Part shown: positions 1-5,023 of the stretch, one piece after another
How the letters are laid out: every line of letters begins with the position of its first letter
Position numbering within the stretch: the stretch's first letter is position 1
Assembly (NCBI GenBank): GCA_017990305.1
Contig: JAGNOB010000155.1
Location: 1 to 5,464, forward strand
Length of the DNA stretch: 5,464 nucleotides
DNA from: Leucobacter sp.
Lineage (GTDB): Bacteria; Actinomycetota; Actinomycetes; Actinomycetales; Microbacteriaceae
Direction: 5' to 3'
The notes under the pieces: model-generated
Databases searched by the model: none
Told to the model about the DNA's origin: nothing
The model's input: the letters and a program-made list of their open reading frames with translations, nothing else
Translations under genes and position numbers: made by a program

Positions 1-1
1 G

Positions 2-2725
2 ACTAACCGTGAATTCCTTGAGGCCGCGTGGCACGCCGCAACGGTCGGCGCTGACACCCCAATTCCGACAGGCGATAGTGGCATGCTCACCGTCGCCGAG
101 CTTCGGCGGGCCTCGCAGCAGCGCCCGTGGTGGAGCATGACCGGCTTCGTGCGCGACGCCGAGGACACCCCAGACGCTCTTCCGGGAGACGAGCCGCGTG
201 GTCTCACCGTCATCGACGGTGTCGACGACGCAATCCTGACAGTGCAAGGCGGCGCCGTGCGCCGGTCTGCCAGCGACAGCGATGCAACTGCACAGGCGCT
301 CGTGCACCTGAGTAAGCGCGTGAACGACGGCTGGCGCACGGTCGTCACCGCGCAGGGCGCAGGGCTCGTTGAGCGAGCACGCGACCTGCTCGCTGAGGTT
401 GGTGCGGCGGCACGTATCGTCGACGAGCTGCCCACCGAGCTCGAATCGGGTGTCATCTACCTCGTCACGGGAATCGCCTGGCAGGGGTTCGAGAGCGAAG
501 AAGCCAAGCTGCTGCTCGAAACCGAAACCGAGTTCTTCGGCCGCACGGTCACCTCGCAGAGCCAGACCGGGCAGAAACTCGCGCGCCGCCGCGGTAAGAA
601 CATCGTTGACCCGCTGAAGCTCGTCGCAGGTGACCATGTCGTGCACGAGACGCATGGCATCGGCCAGTTCGTCGAACTCACGCAGCGGATGGTACCGACC
701 GGGATCGGCCGCGACGCTGGGAAGGCGCTGCGCGAGTACCTCGTCATCGAGTACGCGTCGACGAAACGCGGCATGCCCCGGGACAAGCTGTACGTCCCGA
801 CGGATCAGCTCGATCAGCTGTCGCGCTACGTTGGCGGCGAGGCACCGCCGCTATCGAAGATGGGCGGCAGCGACTGGTCGACCGCGAAGAAGAAGGCTCG
901 CAAGGCTGTCCGAGACATCGCCGTCGAACTCGTGAAGCTGTACTCGGCGCGCATGGCGTCGCCCGGTTTCGCGTTCTCTGACGACACTCCGTGGCAGCGT
1001 GAGCTCGAAGAGGCGTTCCCGTACGCCGAGACCCTTGACCAGCTCACGACCATCGACGAGGTGAAGCGTGACATGGAACGGCCCGTGCCAATGGATCGCC
1101 TCCTCGCAGGCGACGTCGGCTTTGGGAAGACCGAGGTCGCGATTCGCGCGGCGTTCAAGGCAGTGCAAGACGGTAAGCAGGTGGCGATGCTCGTGCCGAC
1201 GACGCTGCTCGCGAACCAGCACTTCGAGACGTTCCAGAATCGCTTCGCGGGCTTCCCTGTGCAGCTGCGTGCCCTCAGCCGCTTCCAGACCGACAAAGAA
1301 GCGAAGGAGACCCTTGAGGGTCTCGCCGCAGGCACCGTCGACGTTGTTATCGGGACGCACAGGTTGCTTGCTGACAGCGTGATCTACAAAGATCTCGGAT
1401 TGCTCATCATCGATGAGGAACAGCGCTTTGGCGTCGAGCACAAGGACAAACTCAAGGCGCTCAAGACCGGCGTCGACATCCTCGCGATGAGCGCGACGCC
1501 AATCCCGCGAACGCTCGAGATGGCAGTCACCGGCATCCGAGAGATGTCGACACTCGCGACGCCGCCTGAGGATCGCCACCCGATCCTCACCTTCGTCGGC
1601 CCCCGGAGCGACAGACAGATCTCTGCCGCGGTCCGCCGTGAGCTGCTGCGCGAGGGACAGGTGTTCTTCGTGCACAACCGGGTGAGCTCGATCGCGCGCA
1701 CAGCTGCGAAGATCGCCGAGCTCGTGCCAGAGGCGCGCGTCGCCGTCGCGCATGGCAAGCTCTCCGAGCACCAGCTCGAGCAGGTCGTACAGGACTTTTG
1801 GGAGCGCAAGTTCGACGTGCTTGTCTCCACGACGATCATCGAGACCGGCCTTGACATTGCCAACGCGAACACGATCATCATCGACCAGGCTGACAAGTAC
1901 GGACTGAGCCAGCTGCACCAGCTTCGGGGTCGTGTCGGTCGCAGCAGGGAGCGCGCCTACGCGTACTTCCTGTACGACCCGGACAAGCCGCTCACGGAGC
2001 ACGCGAATGAGCGGCTTGAAACGCTCGCAGCCAACAACGAACTTGGCTCCGGTATGCAGGTCGCGCTCAAGGATCTTGAGCTCCGCGGCGCCGGGAACCT
2101 GCTCGGCGGCGAGCAGTCGGGCCACATCGCTGGCGTCGGGTTTGACCTGTACCTGCGCATGATTGGCGAGGCCGTCAGCACGTTCAAGGGTGAGGACGTG
2201 CAGACGAATACGGAACTCATTCTTGAGCTGCCCGTTGACGCACACATCCCAGAGGAGTACGTCGAGAGCGAGCGACTGCGCCTTGAGGCCTACCAGAAGT
2301 TCTCGGCAGCCTCGCACCCGCAGGCACCCGAGGAGAACGTGTCGCTTGTGCTCGAGGAGCTCACCGATCGCTACGGCGAGCCGCCGGCTGAGGTGCAGCG
2401 ACTCGCTGGCGTCTCCGCGCTGCGGCGCCGGGCTTCGCTGCTCGGCCTGTCAAAGGTCGTAGCGCTCGGCCCGACGCTCCGCATGGAACCGGTGACGCTG
2501 CTTGACTCGCGCCGCATGCGAATGAACCGCATGTATCCGGGCGGCAAGTACACCGAATCCACGAAGACGCTGCAGATTCCGTTGCCCGGAGGCACCGCGT
2601 CTTCGCGCAGTCCGCTCGCGGGTGTCGGGCAGCGATCGACCCCTGAGGACGGCGACATTGTCGCTTGGACGTCGAACGTGATCGCCGCGCTGCTCGAAAC
2701 CGACCAAGCCCCACCTCTGGGTTAG
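2..2725 (+). CDS. mfd: Transcription-repair coupling factor Mfd (5'-truncated by window edge)
   Basis: Mfd is an ATP-dependent DNA translocase that removes RNA polymerase stalled at lesions and recruits UvrA, linking transcription to nucleotide excision repair. The frame is open from base 2 with no start, giving 907 visible residues. Family members run to roughly 1150-1200, so about 250-300 N-terminal residues (most of the UvrB-homology region) are missing. Numbering from the window edge: the RNA polymerase-interacting, CarD-like domain lies at about 204-283 (VVHETHGIGQF). The RecG-like translocase follows, with Walker A GDVGFGKT (370-377), DEEQ (471-474), SATPIPRTL (497-505), motif V around 606-620 (STTIIETGLDI) and motif VI QLRGRVGRS (640-648). 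The C-terminal TRCF domain lies at about 742-845 (ELPVDAHIPEEYV). All helicase motifs are intact, so the gene looks functional. The internal ATG at 83 is not the start, because Mfd-like sequence continues upstream of it (REFLEAAWHAA). It ends with TAG, 4 bp from the convergent lipoprotein gene. Confidence 0.97.
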   Translation, partial: TNREFLEAAWHAATVGADTPIPTGDSGMLTVAELRRASQQRPWWSMTGFVRDAEDTPDALPGDEPRGLTVIDGVDDAILTVQGGAVRRSASDSDATAQALVHLSKRVNDGWRTVVTAQGAGLVERARDLLAEVGAAARIVDELPTELESGVIYLVTGIAWQGFESEEAKLLLETETEFFGRTVTSQSQTGQKLARRRGKNIVDPLKLVAGDHVVHETHGIGQFVELTQRMVPTGIGRDAGKALREYLVIEYASTKRGMPRDKLYVPTDQLDQLSRYVGGEAPPLSKMGGSDWSTAKKKARKAVRDIAVELVKLYSARMASPGFAFSDDTPWQRELEEAFPYAETLDQLTTIDEVKRDMERPVPMDRLLAGDVGFGKTEVAIRAAFKAVQDGKQVAMLVPTTLLANQHFETFQNRFAGFPVQLRALSRFQTDKEAKETLEGLAAGTVDVVIGTHRLLADSVIYKDLGLLIIDEEQRFGVEHKDKLKALKTGVDILAMSATPIPRTLEMAVTGIREMSTLATPPEDRHPILTFVGPRSDRQISAAVRRELLREGQVFFVHNRVSSIARTAAKIAELVPEARVAVAHGKLSEHQLEQVVQDFWERKFDVLVSTTIIETGLDIANANTIIIDQADKYGLSQLHQLRGRVGRSRERAYAYFLYDPDKPLTEHANERLETLAANNELGSGMQVALKDLELRGAGNLLGGEQSGHIAGVGFDLYLRMIGEAVSTFKGEDVQTNTELILELPVDAHIPEEYVESERLRLEAYQKFSAASHPQAPEENVSLVLEELTDRYGEPPAEVQRLAGVSALRRRASLLGLSKVVALGPTLRMEPVTLLDSRRMRMNRMYPGGKYTESTKTLQIPLPGGTASSRSPLAGVGQRSTPEDGDIVAWTSNVIAALLETDQAPPLG

Positions 2726-2729
2726 CCGG

Positions 2730-3197
2730 TTAGGGTGCCGCGCAGAGCTGCTGCAGCGTGGTGCCCGCGTCGCGTAGCTCCTGGATTTGGGCGGAGAGCT
2801 CCTGCGCGTAACCTGCGGCTTCGAGTACGTTCTGGGGGGCTGGGATCTCACCAAAGCCCTGCAGCGCCTGCTGAGCCGCAGTGAGGGCCTGCAGCGCCTC
2901 GGGATCGGTCGCTCCCTGCGCGAGTTCGGCGAGATCGGTCTCGAACGGGGCAACGAGCCCAGCGAGATCCGGCACCTCTCCGGCAAGTACCGCATCGGCG
3001 ACCGGGCCGACTTCTGCGAGGGCCTGATCGAAGATTGCAGAGATCTGCTCGCTGCTCACCCCGCAGCCCTCCGGGCCGACGCGGGCCGGGGGTGCGGTGC
3101 TGTCGCCGGGAGCGGCGCTGAAGACTGAGCAGCCGGACAGCGTGACGAGCAGTGCCGCTGCGATGAAGACGGAACGTGTGCGGGTCGCGAGGCTCAT
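2730..3197 (-). CDS. Small predicted lipoprotein of unknown function
   Basis: The product has a lipoprotein signal peptide: basic residues (TRTR), a hydrophobic stretch (VFIAAALLVTL) and a lipobox LSGC. This predicts lipidation of the Cys at residue 23 and anchoring on the outer face of the membrane. The mature part is about 130 residues: a Ser/Ala/Pro/Gly linker, then an Ala/Leu/Glu/Gln-rich acidic region that is probably helical. It has two further cysteines, one in GCGVSSEQ after the linker and one in the last four residues (CAAP), which could form a disulfide closing the domain. I do not recognise a family. The ATG at 3197 was chosen because a TATGCT -10 box ends 7 nt before it, fitting a leaderless transcript. 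An in-frame ATG at 3209 would add MLSR but lies inside that -10 box, and neither start has a good ribosome binding site. The gene is divergent from mazG and convergent with mfd. It is not the M. tuberculosis lpqU arrangement, where lpqU follows mazG on the same strand. Confidence 0.82.
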   Translation of the reverse strand: MSLATRTRSVFIAAALLVTLSGCSVFSAAPGDSTAPPARVGPEGCGVSSEQISAIFDQALAEVGPVADAVLAGEVPDLAGLVAPFETDLAELAQGATDPEALQALTAAQQALQGFGEIPAPQNVLEAAGYAQELSAQIQELRDAGTTLQQLCAAP

Positions 3198-3204
3198 GCG
3201 ACTG

Positions 3205-3210
3205 AGCATA
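3205..3210 (-). promoter_or_regulatory. Candidate -10 box for a leaderless lipoprotein transcript
   Basis: On the minus strand TATGCT matches the actinobacterial TANNNT consensus. Seven bases (CAGTCGC) separate it from the ATG at 3197, which puts the expected start of transcription at or one base before that ATG. No TTGACA-like -35 box is visible at the usual spacing; a palindrome (3218-3234) occupies that place. The box overlaps the alternative upstream ATG at 3209, which argues against that start. This is prediction from sequence only. Confidence 0.5.
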
Positions 3211-3217
3211 TCCGGGG

Positions 3218-3234
3218 CAGCCTGCTGCAGGCTG
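3218..3234. repeat. Perfect 17-bp interrupted palindrome in the divergent promoter region
   Basis: CAGCCTG-CTG-CAGGCTG has two perfectly complementary 7-bp arms around a 3-bp centre. It lies 8-24 bp upstream of the lipoprotein -10 box, in the place of its -35 region, and about 60 bp upstream of the mazG -10 box. Possible roles are an operator for a dimeric regulator, or a small hairpin. The hairpin is not followed by a T-run on either strand, so a terminator is unlikely. No known regulator site was recognised. Confidence 0.4.
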
Positions 3235-3294
3235 AGATGAACGTCGAGAATGGCGACACCTCGACCTCTCCGCGTTCTTTTGGTGGCGACCCGT

Positions 3295-3300
3295 TAGGCT
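3295..3300 (+). promoter_or_regulatory. Candidate -10 box for a leaderless mazG transcript
   Basis: TAGGCT matches TANNNT and is followed by exactly six bases (CGGTCT) before the ATG at 3307, so the predicted first transcribed base is the A of the start codon. There is no Shine-Dalgarno sequence ahead of this ATG, which agrees with leaderless translation, common in actinobacteria. No convincing -35 hexamer is seen. Confidence 0.55.
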
Positions 3301-3306
3301 CGGTCT

Positions 3307-4023
3307 ATGGATGCTGGCTCTGACAGACCCAAACCGACACTTGCGAGCGAAGCCGTGCAGGGGGTGTTGGACACAGTACGCCGCATGGTCGCGGACGGAG
3401 GATGTGCCTGGCACGCCGAACAAACGCACGAATCCTTGGCTCCGTTCCTCATCGAAGAGACGGCCGAGTTTATTGATGCTATCGAGCGTGATCTGCCACC
3501 GGAGGAGGTACGCGGTGAGCTCGGTGACGTGCTCTACCAAGTGCTCTTCCACGCGGTCATCGCTGAGCAAAACAGCGAGGGGTATGATCTCGCTTCTGTC
3601 GCACAATCGCTCAACGAGAAGCTCATCGCGCGCCATCCACACGTCTTCGGCGACCGAGGGCACATGACGGTTGCCGAGCTCAACGCCGAGTGGGAGCACC
3701 TCAAGGAAGACGCCGCGGGAGAAGACCGCGGCTCGCGTGCCCCACTTGAGGGAATTCCCGCTGGGATGCCGACGCTGGCCCGCGCAGCGAAAGTCGTTGA
3801 ACGACTCAAGCGCGCCAGGCTCGTGGATCCGTCCGCGGCTGAACGTTCCGCTGAAGACCCGCTTTCCGCCGCGATTGGACCAGCGGAAACCGCGATGGCA
3901 GAGGTCGGCATCGGCGACGCGATGCTCGCGCTCGTCATCCGCGCGAACGCCGCGGGTGTGGACCCCGACCGCTCGCTGCGGCTTGCAGTAAACCGGCTCG
4001 CCGAGCGAGTGAGCTGCGACTAA
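3307..4023 (+). CDS. mazG: MazG-family nucleoside triphosphate pyrophosphohydrolase
   Basis: MazG hydrolyses (d)NTPs to (d)NMP and pyrophosphate in the cytoplasm, clearing non-canonical or excess nucleotides. The 238-residue product is slightly shorter than E. coli MazG (263). The N-terminal catalytic domain is clear: CAWHAEQTH (33-41), the EExxE metal site EETAE (50-54), the ExxD site ELGD (71-74), and EKLIARHPHVFGD (104-116). LEGIPAGMPTLARAAK (147-162) opens the C-terminal half. That half keeps only an imperfect echo of a second MazG site (EVGIGDAMLALV, 199-210) and lacks a clear EExxE partner, so catalysis is expected from the N-terminal half. Unusually, the family motif CPWD reads CAWH here. 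The start at 3307 fits the TAGGCT -10 box six bases upstream. mazG follows mfd in M. tuberculosis too, but here an inverted lipoprotein gene lies between them, so mazG must have its own promoter. The gene ends 18 bp from a convergent regulator gene. Confidence 0.95.
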   Translation: MDAGSDRPKPTLASEAVQGVLDTVRRMVADGGCAWHAEQTHESLAPFLIEETAEFIDAIERDLPPEEVRGELGDVLYQVLFHAVIAEQNSEGYDLASVAQSLNEKLIARHPHVFGDRGHMTVAELNAEWEHLKEDAAGEDRGSRAPLEGIPAGMPTLARAAKVVERLKRARLVDPSAAERSAEDPLSAAIGPAETAMAEVGIGDAMLALVIRANAAGVDPDRSLRLAVNRLAERVSCD

Positions 4024-4041
4024 GGCCCCAACAGCCGGTCG

Positions 4042-4914
4042 TTACGGAATCACGCCGAGCCTGCGCGCGGTGGCGACCGCGGCATGCCTTGTCGACGCTT
4101 CGAGCTTCGCCATGCTTGTCTTCAGATAGCTCTTCACAGTGCTCTCGGCGAGTTGGAGGGCTTGCCCGATTTCGACGTTTGTGCTGCCGCGGGCGACGAG
4201 CACGAGCACATCGATTTCGCGCTTCGACAGGTGCACGGAACTCTCAATTTCCGTAGCGGGGCTGCCGATGCGTGCGAACCGGTTGCCGAGTTCGGTGAGC
4301 CGTTCCTTGATGTCGGGGTCGCTGACGGCAGCGGTGAGCGCGCGCAGCTCAGCGTGACCGTTGCGCAGCTCTTCGAGTACCGCGCTCGGGACCGCCCCGA
4401 TCCGTGCCTGGTCGGCCTTCACTGGGTTTTCTTCAGCCTCCCGTGCTGCAAGGCGGCGTTCGACCTCGTCTTGCACCCTGATCTCGTTCGCAAGCTCTTG
4501 GGCAATGGCGATCCCGGCCGGTACTGAAGCTTGCCGAGAGCGTGAGTCTGACCGGTTCCCGCCGTAGAGTACGGCGCGCACCCGGCCATCGAGGATTACC
4601 GGTATTGCGAGTAGCGTCACGATATCCTCAGCGCCGATCTCAGTGTCGTAGTCGTGAGTGATGAGCCGCGAACGCGCGTAGTCGGGGGTGAGGCGCGGTC
4701 GTGCCTCACTCATTGCTCGGCCACCGAGGCCCCTAGCTCGCTGCACCCTGAGGCCGAAGAGGCTGCGTGTACGGTTGCCTGCAACCGACGTGACCGTTGT
4801 CGTCCCGTTCGACTCGAGACCTCCAAAAGCGAGAGGAAACGAAGTGGCTCGAGAAAACTCGGCCACTGCCTCGTCAATAACGGCGCTGAGGCTGGACTGG
4901 GGGAGTTTCATCAT
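4042..4914 (-). CDS. RamA-like transcriptional regulator (GAF-like sensor + LuxR-type HTH)
   Basis: The product is predicted to be a cytoplasmic DNA-binding regulator with a small-molecule sensor. From the ATG at 4914 (290 residues), a GAF-like domain spans about 10-145 (core around DIVTLLAIPVILDGRVRAVL). A charged, probably coiled-coil linker follows at about 145-215, and a LuxR/FixJ-type HTH at about 228-286. The HTH is well kept: LSKREIDVLVLVARG, then NVEIGQAL, and the recognition helix AESTVKSYL with the hallmark TVK. No phosphoreceiver domain is present. Architecture and length match RamA of Corynebacterium glutamicum (about 282 residues), the regulator of acetate metabolism; the divergent acyl-CoA synthetase gene supports the parallel. 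Orthology and ligand are inference. Start choice: a TTG at 4926 extends the frame by four residues but has no usable ribosome binding site, so the tandem ATG ATG (4914/4911) is preferred. The 3' end is convergent with mazG. Confidence 0.9.
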   Translation of the reverse strand: MMKLPQSSLSAVIDEAVAEFSRATSFPLAFGGLESNGTTTVTSVAGNRTRSLFGLRVQRARGLGGRAMSEARPRLTPDYARSRLITHDYDTEIGAEDIVTLLAIPVILDGRVRAVLYGGNRSDSRSRQASVPAGIAIAQELANEIRVQDEVERRLAAREAEENPVKADQARIGAVPSAVLEELRNGHAELRALTAAVSDPDIKERLTELGNRFARIGSPATEIESSVHLSKREIDVLVLVARGSTNVEIGQALQLAESTVKSYLKTSMAKLEASTRHAAVATARRLGVIP

Positions 4915-4930
4915 CGAAGCTACCAACTTT

Positions 4931-4937
4931 CGGGGGT
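4931..4937. promoter_or_regulatory. G-run CGGGGGT, candidate RamA-type binding site
   Basis: CGGGGGT fits the G-run class of site described for C. glutamicum RamA (A/C/T, four to six G, then T/C). It lies 17-23 bp ahead of the regulator ATG and about 39 bp upstream of the predicted start of the synthetase transcript, a plausible place both for autoregulation and for activation of the divergent gene. It is the only perfect match in this intergenic region, and short G-runs are common in GC-rich DNA, so this is a hypothesis. Confidence 0.35.
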
Positions 4938-4952
4938 ATATCCATCGTATAC
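4936..4952. repeat. Inverted repeat GTATA-N7-TATAC in the regulator/synthetase intergenic region
   Basis: GTATA (4936-4940) and TATAC (4948-4952) form 5-bp inverted arms seven bases apart. The second arm also sits in the 8-bp palindrome CGTATACG (4946-4953). This is the most AT-rich patch of an otherwise GC-rich region and overlaps the G-run and a minus-strand -10 candidate. It could be an operator half-site pair, or simply promoter AT-richness. Confidence 0.3.
4944..4949 (-). promoter_or_regulatory. Candidate -10 box for the RamA-like regulator gene
   Basis: The minus strand reads TACGAT (TANNNT). The predicted transcript start near 4937 gives a leader of roughly 22 nt before the ATG at 4914. 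There is no recognisable -35 hexamer. The leader carries GAAAG about 12 nt before the ATG, only a weak Shine-Dalgarno. This is a low-information match in an AT-rich patch. Confidence 0.3.
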
Positions 4953-4960
4953 GTGCTCCG

Positions 4961-4966
4961 TAGCAT
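4961..4966 (+). promoter_or_regulatory. Candidate -10 box for the acyl-CoA synthetase gene
   Basis: TAGCAT matches TANNNT and would start transcription near 4973, leaving a leader of about 50 nt with the Shine-Dalgarno at 5012. The -35 position (about 4938-4943) has no TTGACA likeness, which would suit an activator-dependent promoter with the G-run at 4931-4937 just upstream. Support is weak. Confidence 0.3.
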
Positions 4967-5011
4967 CAGGGTACGCATTGCAACGAAGCAGTGCGTCTCG
5001 AACGAATGCTC

Positions 5012-5016
5012 AGGAG
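5012..5016 (+). promoter_or_regulatory. Ribosome binding site deciding the GTG start of the synthetase gene
   Basis: AGGAG lies seven bases before the GTG at 5024, an ideal spacing. It decides for this start over the in-frame ATG at 5006, which lies upstream of the AGGAG and has no good Shine-Dalgarno of its own, and over the in-frame ATG at 5036. Confidence 0.75.
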
Positions 5017-5023
5017 ACTCATC

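Noticed and set aside
83..85. ATG at 83 as the start of mfd.
   Set aside because: The same frame stays open and Mfd-like upstream to base 2, so the true start is outside the window.
851..2317. A 488-codon open frame on the minus strand, antisense to mfd.
   Set aside because: Its first codon position pairs with the G/C-rich third position of mfd codons, so stop codons (which need T first) are rare by chance. The translation shows no recognisable domain, while the mfd frame carries every helicase motif.
2710..2721. CCCA-CCTC-TGGG as a terminator for mfd.
   Set aside because: The stem is only 4 bp, lies inside the coding end and has no T-run.
2450..2995. A 181-codon minus-strand open frame across the mfd 3' end and the lipoprotein gene.
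   Set aside because: It overlaps two better-supported genes in other frames and has an Arg/Ser/Pro-rich composition typical of shadow frames in GC-rich DNA.
2848..3699. A 283-codon minus-strand open frame across the lipoprotein gene, the intergenic region and mazG.
   Set aside because: It overlaps both well-supported genes, would erase the divergent promoter region, and shows low-complexity Arg-rich shadow sequence.
5006..5008. ATG at 5006 as the start of the acyl-CoA synthetase gene.
   Set aside because: It is in frame, but the AGGAG lies downstream of it and is correctly spaced for the GTG at 5024; the added residues (MLRRLI) do not resemble the family N-terminus.
4981..5009. Near-direct repeat ACGAAGCA / ACGAATGC upstream of the synthetase gene.
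   Set aside because: The copies are short and imperfect, and have no symmetry or spacing that suggests an operator.
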